A stretch of 64,000 nucleotides of DNA from CAJCJE01 sp036494465. GTDB taxonomy: Bacteria > Actinomycetota > Actinomycetes > Mycobacteriales > Pseudonocardiaceae. The position numbers and the translations under genes are program-made. This document shows positions 17,092 through 24,645 of the stretch, piece after piece (the first letter of the stretch is position 1; each line of letters begins with the position of its first letter). The DNA lies in assembly GCA_036494465.1 (NCBI GenBank), contig DASXOJ010000083.1, positions 1 through 64,000 of the forward strand. Reading direction: 5' to 3'. The notes beneath the pieces are model-generated. The model was not told the origin of the DNA. It did no database searches and saw only the letters and a program-made list of their open reading frames with translations.

Positions 17092-18020
17092 CGGGTTCCT
17101 CCGGTGGCGAGCAGGCTCGCCCAGTGGCGCATTGTGGACAGTTTCCCGGGTTTGGGGGTGCCCGCGAGCACGTCGTAACCGGCTGCGGCGATCGCTTCCG
17201 AGGTGGCGACGCCGCCCGCGACGTAACCGGCGATGGCCAGCCGGGCCATGCCGCGCAGGCTGCCGACCAGCGGCCTGCCCTCGTCGAGCAGGCGCAGCGC
17301 GCGCTGGGTCTCGAACGCGAGCAGCGCGCGCACTTCCGTGCTGGCGGTCGGTCCTTTGAGGTCGGACTGCTCGACGCCGAACCGGTCCAGGTCCTCCTGT
17401 GGCATGTAGACCCTGCCCTTGTCGGTGAGGTCCTCCACCACGTCCTGGCAGTGCTCCAGGATCTGCAACGCGGTGCAGATCCGGTCGGAGAGCACCATCC
17501 GGTCCGGGGTCGCCTGGCCGAACACGTAGAGCACGAGGTGTCCCACCGGGTTCGCGGACAGCTCGCAGTAGCGGACGAGGTCCGCGTACGTGGCGTAGTT
17601 GTGCACGAACTGGTCCTGGCGGTTGGCCTCGATCAGCGCGTCGAACGGCTCCCTCGGGATCCGGCAGGTCTGGATCGTCCTGGCAAGATCGGCTAGCATC
17701 CCTTGCTCCGGCATCCGGCCCGCGTAGATCCGGTCGAGATCCCGGGACACCTTGTCCAGCAAGGTGATCCGGTTGCCGGTCGCTTCGTCGCCGATATCGT
17801 CGACGAGGCGCGCGTACACGTAGATGGCGAGCAGATGTTGTCGGATTCCCGGCGGCAGGAACCTGGCGGCGACCGAGAAGTTTTCGTCGCCCGCCTGGTC
17901 GAGTGGGGAATCCGTGGTACGGTGAGATAAATTCGTCTCAGCGTTTTTGGAGGCAGGCCAATAGCGGTGCACGATGGCAGCTGACCAGTCTCGACATGCC
18001 TTCCAAGGTGCCGACACCAC
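17088..18020 (-). CDS. hpnC: Hydroxysqualene synthase
   Basis: Converts presqualene diphosphate to hydroxysqualene; first gene of the hopanoid operon. The protein is 310 aa from the GTG at 18020, chosen because GGAGG lies five bases upstream; GTG codons at 18032 and 17972 are alternatives. Family match starts at GDENFSVAARFLPP, with aspartate motif DDIGD and second motif EHCQDVVED. The poorly conserved N-terminal leader contains a TTA leucine codon (17928-17930), the codon read by the bldA tRNA in streptomycetes. That suggests possible developmental control if the same logic holds here. Confidence 0.9.
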   Translation of the reverse strand: MVSAPWKACRDWSAAIVHRYWPASKNAETNLSHRTTDSPLDQAGDENFSVAARFLPPGIRQHLLAIYVYARLVDDIGDEATGNRITLLDKVSRDLDRIYAGRMPEQGMLADLARTIQTCRIPREPFDALIEANRQDQFVHNYATYADLVRYCELSANPVGHLVLYVFGQATPDRMVLSDRICTALQILEHCQDVVEDLTDKGRVYMPQEDLDRFGVEQSDLKGPTASTEVRALLAFETQRALRLLDEGRPLVGSLRGMARLAIAGYVAGGVATSEAIAAAGYDVLAGTPKPGKLSTMRHWASLLATGGTR

Positions 18021-18265
18021 AAGAACCTCCACGTCCGGTCACGTAGCGTCCATACTGCGGTGCTCCGTCGAGTCTCGCAGCGTGAAAAGCCGCGTCTTTC
18101 GGCCGAGCCAGGGCGTGAAAAATGTCGGCACGTGCGCACGCGAGACCCCCGCGCCTCGTCGTGTGGCCCGGCCTTGTCTCTCTCCGCCCTGATCACCTGT
18201 CGTTCGTGCAGTTGGACTGCTGCGTAATACAGGTAATATGCCTGTACCGTACACGTAGGCCACCG
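18021..18265. other. Divergent promoter region between hpnC and the MarR gene
   Basis: This 245-base region separates the hopanoid operon from the divergently read MarR gene. It is less GC-rich toward the MarR side, where a MarR-type palindrome lies at 18228-18246. It must contain the promoters for both transcripts. Confidence 0.6.
18228..18246. promoter_or_regulatory. Palindromic operator TACAGG-N7-CCTGTA
   Basis: Perfect 6-bp inverted repeat with an AT-rich 7-base spacer (TAATATG), 20 bases upstream of the MarR ATG. The 19-bp size and position fit a MarR-family operator. It could control the regulator itself and, more remotely, the divergent hopanoid operon. Confidence 0.55.
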
Positions 18266-18838
18266 ATGGTGGAAGTACCGCGAAGGGCGGTTTGGGGCGT
18301 GTCACACCGGTCGATCTCAGGTGCACCTGCCAGCTCCCGGACGCACCGGAGAGGCTTGCGCAGCACCACATCGCCCGACTCGGTCGAGGTGATCGAGACG
18401 GAGATGACCCGGCTCGCGCGCACCCTCGCTGTCCTCGCCCGGCACGCCGAACCCGAGCTCAACCTGGACCGCGCCGGGTACCTCCTGCTGCGCACCCTGG
18501 ACCGGATCGGCCCCGCCAGCATCAACACGCTCGCCGCCGCGGTCGGCCTGGACGCGTCCACCGTGACCAGGCAGGTCGCCACCATGAAGGACCTCGGTCT
18601 TGTCGAGCGCAGGACCAACCCCGGCGACCGCCGCTCGTGCATCATCAGCCCGACCGCCGAAGGCGCCGAACTGATGAGCACCATGTGCCGTCAGCGCCGC
18701 ACCAGCCTCGACACGGTGGTCGGCGACTGGGCCGACGACGAGCGATCGATGCTCGGCAGACTGCTCGCCAAACTCAACGACTCGATCGTCAGGGCGACCG
18801 GTTGCGCGGAGACCGCGCTGGGTCAGACGGCGGGCTGA
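18266..18838 (+). CDS. MarR-family transcriptional regulator
   Basis: Winged-helix regulator of 190 aa from the ATG at 18266; a GTG at 18299 is an alternative start that removes 11 residues. The helix-turn-helix and wing are visible in INTLAAAVGLDASTVTRQVA and LVERRTNPGDRRS. The N-terminal 40 residues are unlike the family and may mean the start is later. It is divergent from the hopanoid operon, with a palindrome just upstream, so it may sense lipid or solvent stress and control hpn genes. The ligand is unknown. Confidence 0.85.
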   Translation: MVEVPRRAVWGVSHRSISGAPASSRTHRRGLRSTTSPDSVEVIETEMTRLARTLAVLARHAEPELNLDRAGYLLLRTLDRIGPASINTLAAAVGLDASTVTRQVATMKDLGLVERRTNPGDRRSCIISPTAEGAELMSTMCRQRRTSLDTVVGDWADDERSMLGRLLAKLNDSIVRATGCAETALGQTAG

Positions 18839-18872
18839 ACCCCAGCCACCGCTGAGCGAACCTTCACCGTAG

Positions 18873-20825
18873 CTACACGTAGTAGACGATCTGGAAGTAC
18901 AGCCCCAGGGGCGTCTGCCGGATCGGCACGGTTCGGGCCGCGCCGGTGGCGTCGGTGTAGGTGACCACCTGACCGAGGACCGCATCATTGGCCGCACCGT
19001 TGTCCGCGCGGTTGAGCGGCCACATGTTGTCGTAGTCGTCGGCGCCGGACCACTGCAGATCGCGTACGTGATCGGCCTCGTCCGATCCCCACGCATAGCC
19101 TCGTTCGCGTAGCAGAGCCCGGAAGCCACGCTGCGTGCTCTCCCCGCGGAAGCTCGCCGACACCCGCTGCCAGGGCTTGCCGCCGAGCTGTGGATAGTTC
19201 CGGCTGCCGGGCGCGACGCCGATCCGCAGCGCGCGCTCCCCGTTGCCCCGGTCAGTCGCGCGTCTGCGCACGTCGGCGAGGCCGCTGCCGCGGTCCGGCA
19301 CGGTCACCCAACTGGGGCGGCCGAGGTAGCGAGCGAGCCCGTCGTCGAGCACCACAGCGCGGTACCGAACGGGACTCTTGTACCAGCCCATCGGGATCGG
19401 CGCGCTGGGCGAGCGGCCGGTCGGCGGCTTCGGGCCGCCAGGACCGCTCGGCGCACCAGGGCCGCTCGGTCCAGCCGGAGCGCCCGTGGCCGGATCGAGG
19501 TGCGTGGTACTGCGCGCGGTGGTGAGCATGCCGTGCACCAGCGCGATGATGTCGGTGGTGCGCTTGGACATCGTCACCTTGCTGGTCCGGCTGCCCGCGT
19601 TGTCGAACCGGACGTCCAGGTTCGCGCCGAACTCCCAGTCCTTGGCGTACTGAGCGAGCTGCCAGTCCTCGCGCCAGTGCGCGCCGAGCAGGTTGGCGGC
19701 CAGGAACGCGGTCAGGTCGAAGCGCAGTGGGACGGTCAGGGTGAGCGCGGGATGGTCCTGGAAGTGGTACCTGCCATCGACGTTGTAGATGCCGACCGTG
19801 TCGTGGAAGGCCAGTTGCGCGCCCGCGCCGGCGCGCGCGGTCAATCCGGCGCGGACCCCGGCCACGTCGAACAGCCCGGCGACCGACGCGGCCGCGCTCA
19901 GCTCGGCGCTCAGCTCCACCGTGCCACCGATGCGCCCGGCGACGTCCAGGTCGGCCCTGCCGAAGAAGTTCCGCACGATCCCGGCGACGTCGTCAAGGTC
20001 CCGGTTGGTCTGCTGGTCCTGGCCGGGGTTGCCGAAGAGCTCGAACCTGCGGACGCGGCTCGCCTCGTCCTCGGACAGGCCGATGGTGATGTTGTGCAGC
20101 CACCCGTCGTAGGAGCCACCCAGTTCGGCATGGGCGTGCGCGTTCCCGTCGACCTTGAGCACGACGCCGAGTTCGGGGACGACGAGCGCCTCCAGCAGCG
20201 TGGCGTTCGCCGCATAGTCCAGCAGCGGCTGGACGAAGGTCTGCGTCGGCAGGAAGTGCCAGTCCGGCAGGTGCATGACGACCTCGCCGAGCCGGCCAGG
20301 ACCGATCGACGGCTGGGCCTGCCGCGGCCGGTCGAGCACCGGTTGGCTGGGCAGGTCGGCGTCCGGGGTTCTGGCCAGTACCGGTCCGCCGACAGCTCGG
20401 GTCGCGCCCGCGTGACCGGACGCGATCCGGGCAGCGTGCGCCTCGACCGCGTCGCCGGGGTTGGTCATCGGCAGATGACGGCTCGGTTCAGCGTGCCCCT
20501 GCTGGATGACGTGCGTCAGTTCGTGGGTGAGCAGACGCCGGCCGGTCGCGGTGTGCGGGGCGTAGCTGCCCTCGGCGAACACGATGTGCCTGCCGACGGT
20601 GTAGGCCCGCGCGGAAACGGCTCGGGCCGACTCGGCGGCGGGTCCGTCCGAATGCACCCGGACCCGGCTGAAGTCGGTGTCGAACCGCGTCTGCATCCGC
20701 GCTCCGGTGTCCGCGTCCAGCGGTTGTCCCGCCGTGGCCAGGACTTCGTGCACGATCTCCGGGACCTGCCCGACTTCGGGCCGCGCGGGTTCGGGCTGGT
20801 GCTGGACGGGCTGGGCGAAGGACAT
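18873..20825 (-). CDS. DUF4157-domain protein with nuclease-like C-terminal segment
   Basis: A 650-aa multidomain protein. Residues 1-110 match the DUF4157 metalloprotease-like domain, with HELTH at 101-105, a domain often carried by contractile injection system (eCIS) cargo or polymorphic toxins. The middle (about 170-430) is a beta-rich region of unknown type. A Pro/Gly-rich linker with repeated GPSGPG-like units (about 430-460) precedes a C-terminal domain. Its segment starting at Asp585, DHVRDLQWSG, with DNMWPLN and a following NGAAND, resembles HNH-type nuclease tails of DUF4157 toxins. The start ATG has GGAGG four bases upstream. It lies 57 bases downstream of a LacI gene on the same strand. 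No eCIS structural genes or obvious immunity gene are in the window. Confidence 0.75.
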   Translation of the reverse strand: MSFAQPVQHQPEPARPEVGQVPEIVHEVLATAGQPLDADTGARMQTRFDTDFSRVRVHSDGPAAESARAVSARAYTVGRHIVFAEGSYAPHTATGRRLLTHELTHVIQQGHAEPSRHLPMTNPGDAVEAHAARIASGHAGATRAVGGPVLARTPDADLPSQPVLDRPRQAQPSIGPGRLGEVVMHLPDWHFLPTQTFVQPLLDYAANATLLEALVVPELGVVLKVDGNAHAHAELGGSYDGWLHNITIGLSEDEASRVRRFELFGNPGQDQQTNRDLDDVAGIVRNFFGRADLDVAGRIGGTVELSAELSAAASVAGLFDVAGVRAGLTARAGAGAQLAFHDTVGIYNVDGRYHFQDHPALTLTVPLRFDLTAFLAANLLGAHWREDWQLAQYAKDWEFGANLDVRFDNAGSRTSKVTMSKRTTDIIALVHGMLTTARSTTHLDPATGAPAGPSGPGAPSGPGGPKPPTGRSPSAPIPMGWYKSPVRYRAVVLDDGLARYLGRPSWVTVPDRGSGLADVRRRATDRGNGERALRIGVAPGSRNYPQLGGKPWQRVSASFRGESTQRGFRALLRERGYAWGSDEADHVRDLQWSGADDYDNMWPLNRADNGAANDAVLGQVVTYTDATGAARTVPIRQTPLGLYFQIVYYV

Positions 20826-20882
20826 GCCGCCTCCGGTTGCCGGTGGTGCGCACCAGCATGGGCGGCAGGCGTCACCGCGGCG

Positions 20883-21944
20883 TCAACTCGGGCAACCGCA
20901 GCTGCTGCGCCGGACCAACGTGGTCGGCAGCACGAGCTCACGCTCGGCCGGGTGGTCGCCGTCGATCAACGCGTAGAGCATCTCGAAGGCGGTCGCGCCG
21001 AGTTGCTGGATCGGTTGCCGGACCGTGGTCAGTCGCGGGCGCAGGTGCCGGGCGACCGGGATGTCGTCGAACCCGGTGACCGCGACGTCCTCGGGAACCC
21101 GGATGCCGTGTTCGGCCAACGCGTACAGCACGCCGATCGCGGTCTGGTCGTTCGCGCACATGATCACGTCGGGTAGCGGCTCGCCGTCCGCGATCAGTTG
21201 GTCGACGACCTTGGCGCCACCGGACGCCATGTAGTTGCCCTGCCATCTGGCACCAGTGCGCAGTTTGATACCCGCGTCTTCGGTTTGCGCTTCGATGGCG
21301 GCGGCGCGGTCGATGTTGTCCGGGCTGTCGGCATGCCCTGCGACGTAGGCGATGTCGGTGAAACCGTGGTCCACGACCAGGTGCTGGGTCAGTTCGCGCA
21401 TGCCCGCGGTGTTGTCCGCGCGGACGTTGATGCTCGCCGCGGTCGGCGTGCCGACCAGGGTGACGATCGGAACACGCTTGGCGAGCCGGATGATGCCCTC
21501 CGGGCCGAGCACCTTGTCGTGCACGATCAGGCCGTCGGACTTGCCCGCCATGGCCGCGACCCTCGGCTGGCGACCGGGCTCGTAGACGTCGACCGAGCTG
21601 AGCAACAGGTCGAACCCGCGCTCCCGCGCGGCCAGTTCGACGCCCCGGTTGATCACCTCGGCGAACAGCAGCGAGCCGTCCTCGTCGGCGAAGCCGGAGC
21701 CGGACATGCTCTGCTGGAAGGGTCTGCGGAACACCACGCCGACGACTTCCTTGAGCCTGCTGCTCAACGCGCGCGCAGCGCCATCCGGTACGAAGTCCAG
21801 TTCGCGCACGGCAGCCATGACGCGCTCGCGGGTTTCCGGGCGCGGCGATTCGAGACCGTTGAGCACCCTGGACACCGAGGCGATCGACACGCCCGCGTGC
21901 CGGGCTACGTCGTAGATGGTCAGCGGATTCCCCGACGACGGCAT
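20883..21944 (-). CDS. LacI-family transcriptional regulator
   Basis: Sugar-responsive type repressor of 353 aa. The helix-turn-helix is LTIYDVARHAGVSIASVSRVL, followed by a PBP-like effector domain ending with FDDIPVARHLRPRLTTVRQP and a RRSSCGC tail. I chose the ATG at 21944 because GGGGGAGG lies nine bases upstream; longer readings run into the operator and the upstream gene. A LacI palindrome sits 60 bases upstream at 22004-22017. The gene downstream on the same strand is the DUF4157 protein, so the two may be co-transcribed. Confidence 0.9.
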   Translation of the reverse strand: MPSSGNPLTIYDVARHAGVSIASVSRVLNGLESPRPETRERVMAAVRELDFVPDGAARALSSRLKEVVGVVFRRPFQQSMSGSGFADEDGSLLFAEVINRGVELAARERGFDLLLSSVDVYEPGRQPRVAAMAGKSDGLIVHDKVLGPEGIIRLAKRVPIVTLVGTPTAASINVRADNTAGMRELTQHLVVDHGFTDIAYVAGHADSPDNIDRAAAIEAQTEDAGIKLRTGARWQGNYMASGGAKVVDQLIADGEPLPDVIMCANDQTAIGVLYALAEHGIRVPEDVAVTGFDDIPVARHLRPRLTTVRQPIQQLGATAFEMLYALIDGDHPAERELVLPTTLVRRSSCGCPS

Positions 21945-22003
21945 CTTTACCGGCCTCCCCCTCGACATTCCCCCGACATTACCGTGGTCATCGGACAATC
22001 CCA

Positions 22004-22017
22004 TGAAAACGTTTCCC
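22004..22017. promoter_or_regulatory. LacI-family operator, TGAAAACGTTTCCC
   Basis: A near-palindrome around an AAACGTTT core in the 85-base gap between the GntR-TetR gene and the LacI gene. Same class of site as at 4505-4518 but with different flanks, which would let the two LacI proteins discriminate. Autoregulation is inferred. Confidence 0.65.
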
Positions 22018-22029
22018 GGGTAGCCGGGA

Positions 22030-22944
22030 TCACATCCGATCCCCGGGCAGGATGCCTGCCAGGCCGTCCAGGAACCGGGCCAGGCTGAACTCGAACAGCT
22101 TCGGCAACTCGACGTCGACATTCTCCCGCGCGATGCGGGACAGCACCGGAAACCCTTGCGCGCGCAACACCTCGGAGAACGCGGGCTCGTTCTCCGACAT
22201 CCACTGATCGCTGTTCATGCCGGTGTCCTGCTGGGCTTGTTCCTCCGGCTCCAGATTGACCGCGGTGCCGCGCACCAGACTGGCCAGGCTGACCGCGATG
22301 TAGACCATGTCCTCGCTGGACACGCCGTAGCCGTCCAGCGCGGCCAGTGACCATTCGGTGTATCGCATGGCGCGCGGGGCGAGCGGCGGCCGGGTGAAGG
22401 ACATGGCTTCGGCGAGCCAGGGATGGCGCTGGTAGAAGGTCCATTGCAGCCGCGCCATCAGATCCAGCCTGGCCCGCCAACCGGAATCCGGCATGGGCGG
22501 CAGTTCGTCGTCGCCGAACGCCTCGTCGACCATGGCGGCGATGAGTTCGTCCTTGCCGGGCAGGTAGTGGTAGATGGACATGGTCGCCATGCCCAGGTCG
22601 CCCGCGATGCGCCGCATGGACACGCCGACAAGCCCTTCCACGTCCGCGATCGCGATGGCGGCGGCGACGATCCGGTCCTTGGCTTGATCGGGTTGTTCCG
22701 CCGGCTTGGCGCGTTTCGACGGGGTGCGCGCCGGTTCGGCGACGACGGTGCCGACCCGGGCCTTGGCGATGACAAGGCCCTCGTCGCGCAGGGTGGTGAG
22801 CACCCTGGTCGCGGTGACGATGGCGACGCCGAACTCCTGCGCGATCTGCCGGGTGGACGGCACCCGGTCGCCGGGGCGCAGGCCGCCTGCGGTGATCCGC
22901 TTGCGCAGGGTGGCGGCGATGCGCTGGTACGGCGGTTCGGTCAC
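22030..22944 (-). CDS. GntR-TetR fusion transcriptional regulator
   Basis: A 304-aa protein with two DNA-binding modules. Residues 1 to about 68 form a GntR winged helix (PGDRVPSTRQIAQEFGVAIVT). Residues from about 85 form a TetR helix-turn-helix (VSMRRIAGDLGMATMSIYHYL) followed by a TetR C-terminal ligand domain (TetR_C_1 type, about 150-290). The GTG start has GGAGG six bases upstream, directly abutting a perfect TGTACTAGTACA palindrome. It is divergent from a flavin monooxygenase gene, the usual arrangement for drug-responsive repression of a modifying enzyme. The effector is unknown. Confidence 0.9.
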   Translation of the reverse strand: MTEPPYQRIAATLRKRITAGGLRPGDRVPSTRQIAQEFGVAIVTATRVLTTLRDEGLVIAKARVGTVVAEPARTPSKRAKPAEQPDQAKDRIVAAAIAIADVEGLVGVSMRRIAGDLGMATMSIYHYLPGKDELIAAMVDEAFGDDELPPMPDSGWRARLDLMARLQWTFYQRHPWLAEAMSFTRPPLAPRAMRYTEWSLAALDGYGVSSEDMVYIAVSLASLVRGTAVNLEPEEQAQQDTGMNSDQWMSENEPAFSEVLRAQGFPVLSRIARENVDVELPKLFEFSLARFLDGLAGILPGDRM

Positions 22945-22955
22945 CGAGCACCTCC

Positions 22956-22967
22956 TGTACTAGTACA
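22956..22967. promoter_or_regulatory. Operator 1, perfect palindrome TGTACTAGTACA
   Basis: Lies immediately upstream of the Shine-Dalgarno sequence of the GntR-TetR gene, so binding here would block its own transcription. A related site is at 23010-23023. Confidence 0.75.
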
Positions 22968-23009
22968 CAACCCCTGGAAACCATAGCCGAACCCGATACA
23001 GCGGAGCAC

Positions 23010-23023
23010 CTGTCCTAGTACAG
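23010..23023. promoter_or_regulatory. Operator 2, CTGTcCTAGTACAG
   Basis: Same palindrome as 22956-22967 with one mismatch, 55 bases away centre to centre and about 95 bases before the monooxygenase ATG. A weaker GTAC-N3-GTAC element lies at about 23090-23100. Confidence 0.7.
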
Positions 23024-23117
23024 ATGGCACCGGAAAAGCCCTTTCTTGCAACGAAAACACCTCCTGTTGTAGCGTGCACTCATCATCTCGTACAGCGTAC
23101 AAACAGAAGGAGTCGGC

Positions 23118-24377
23118 ATGACCGGCAAGACCATCCTCATCTCCGGGGCCAGCATTGCCGGACCGGCACTCGCCTACTGGCTGCGACGCCACGGCTTCCA
23201 GCCGACCATCGTCGAGCGCGCGTCCGCCCCGCGCCCCGGCGGCCAGGCGGTCGACATCCGGGGGGCGGCCGTCGACGTTGTCGACCGGATGGGTCTGCTG
23301 GAGGAGGTCCGCGCCAACGACACCGCCATCAAGGGTATGTCCTATGTGGACTCCGAAGGCAGGACGATCGCGAACCTGGGCGCGGCCTTCGGCGTCGTCG
23401 ACAAGCGCGACGTGGAAATCGCCAAAGGCGAACTCACCCGGATCCTCTACGCGGCGACCCGCGAGCACGTCGAATACCTCTTCGGCGACGCGATCACCGG
23501 CCTGACCGAGGACGCGAACGGCGTCGCGGTCACCTTCGAGCACGCCGCCCCGCGCCGGTTCGACCTGGTCATCGGCGCGGACGGGCTGCACTCCAACGTC
23601 CGGTCGCTGACCTTCGGCGAGGAGGCGACGTTCCTGCACCACCTCGGCCTGTACGTGTCGATCTTCAGCACCCCCAACGCGACCGGCCTTGACCACCAGC
23701 AGCAGATCCACGCCACGCCCGGCTGCGTCGCCACGCTCACCAGCTCCCGGGACCGCGAGGCTGCCAAGGCCGTGTTCTTCTTCGGCTCCGGCCAGCTGAC
23801 CTACCACCACCGCGACACCGCGACCCAGCAGCGGCTGCTGACCGAAGCGTTCGCGGACACCGGCTGGGAGGTGCCGCGCCTGCTGCGGGCGATGCCCGAG
23901 GCGCCCGACTTCTACTTCGACTCGGTCAGCCAGATCCGGATGCACACCTGGCACCAGGGCCGGGTCGCGCTGGTCGGCGACGCCGCCTACGCCTCATCGG
24001 CACTGTCCGGGCAGGGCACCGGCCTGGCCCTGGTCGGCGCGTACGTGCTGGCAGGCGAGCTGGCCGCGGCGGACGGCGACCACGAAATCGCGTTCGCCAG
24101 CTACGAGGCGGCGATGCGCACCTACGTCGAGAAGAACCAGAAGCTCGGCACCGGCAACGTCCAGCGGTTCGCCCCGGCCACCTCGGCCGCGATCCGGATG
24201 CAGAACATCTCCCTGAAGATGCTCAAGTACCTGCCGTTCAAAGCGCTGATGATGAAGGCGATGACCAAGGGCGTCGCCGATGCGGCCAACTCGATCACCA
24301 TTTCGGACTATGCTCGACCCACCGCACCTGCCCAGCCGGTTCCGCCGTTTCGAAAAATGGCCCAAACAACCTGCTGA
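23118..24377 (+). CDS. FAD-dependent aromatic monooxygenase (class A, TetX/PHBH-like)
   Basis: Single-component flavoprotein hydroxylase of 419 aa. The FAD motif is ILISGASIAGPALAYWL at the N-terminus, the DG motif is in IGADGLHSNVRS, and the GD motif is in VALVGDAAYASSALSGQGTG. The start ATG follows AGAAGGAG. Family members hydroxylate antibiotics or phenolic compounds; the exact substrate is unknown. The divergent GntR-TetR regulator and shared operators suggest induction by its substrate, such as a drug. A large compound hairpin lies downstream at 24538-24597. Confidence 0.85.
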   Translation: MTGKTILISGASIAGPALAYWLRRHGFQPTIVERASAPRPGGQAVDIRGAAVDVVDRMGLLEEVRANDTAIKGMSYVDSEGRTIANLGAAFGVVDKRDVEIAKGELTRILYAATREHVEYLFGDAITGLTEDANGVAVTFEHAAPRRFDLVIGADGLHSNVRSLTFGEEATFLHHLGLYVSIFSTPNATGLDHQQQIHATPGCVATLTSSRDREAAKAVFFFGSGQLTYHHRDTATQQRLLTEAFADTGWEVPRLLRAMPEAPDFYFDSVSQIRMHTWHQGRVALVGDAAYASSALSGQGTGLALVGAYVLAGELAAADGDHEIAFASYEAAMRTYVEKNQKLGTGNVQRFAPATSAAIRMQNISLKMLKYLPFKALMMKAMTKGVADAANSITISDYARPTAPAQPVPPFRKMAQTTC

Positions 24378-24645
24378 CCTGGCTATTCAAGCGGAAATCA
24401 AGAATCGTCCCTTTGCCACACCGCACTCTGGTATCTGCGTCCCCCCGGCCGGGGAGGGACGGGTGGACGCAAGCGGGCGCCCCAGCGAGGAGGACCCCCC
24501 TCGACCCGCCCGCATCGTCTCCGGGAACCGCCGAACTCGGAGACGACGGGATGGCCACAGCGCAGTACGCCGTGGCCATCCCCCTTTCTCGTCTCCGGGT
24601 AGGGTTGGCCCGGCCCTTATCTGCCTGCTTGGAGACCGTGACCCC
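24378..24645 (+). promoter_or_regulatory. Structured leader of the glutamyl-tRNA synthetase gene
   Basis: This 268-base region contains mutually exclusive pairings. Element A, TCGTCTCCGGG at 24515-24525, and an identical element C at 24589-24599 can both pair with element B, CGGAGACGA at 24538-24546. C can instead pair through nine positions (two G-U) with CTTGGAGAC at 24628-24636, which contains the GGAG ribosome binding site. Further stems are possible upstream (CGTCCCT with AGGGACG, GCGGGCG with CGCCCGC). The layout fits an attenuator or sequestrator controlling translation of the downstream aminoacyl-tRNA synthetase. It does not carry a convincing T-box consensus. The region also terminates or insulates the upstream monooxygenase gene. 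Confidence 0.55.
24538..24597 (+). terminator. Large compound hairpin, possible terminator
   Basis: Outer 9-bp stem (24538-24546 with 24589-24597) enclosing a perfect 11-bp stem GGGATGGCCAC / GTGGCCATCCC (24548-24558 with 24572-24582), followed by a pyrimidine-rich CCCTTTCTC. The inner stem alone could terminate monooxygenase transcription; the outer stem is one alternative state of the leader described at 24378. Confidence 0.65.

Noticed and set aside
22030..22121. N-terminal 59-codon extension of the second LacI gene
   Set aside because: It would run across the operator and into the GntR-TetR coding region, and a strong Shine-Dalgarno sequence precedes the ATG at 21944.
24378..24645. T-box riboswitch
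   Set aside because: GGAACCGC resembles part of the T-box core, but the preceding base is not U, the variable base does not fit a G discriminator, and no stem I with a specifier loop can be recognised. Kept only as a general switch-like leader.
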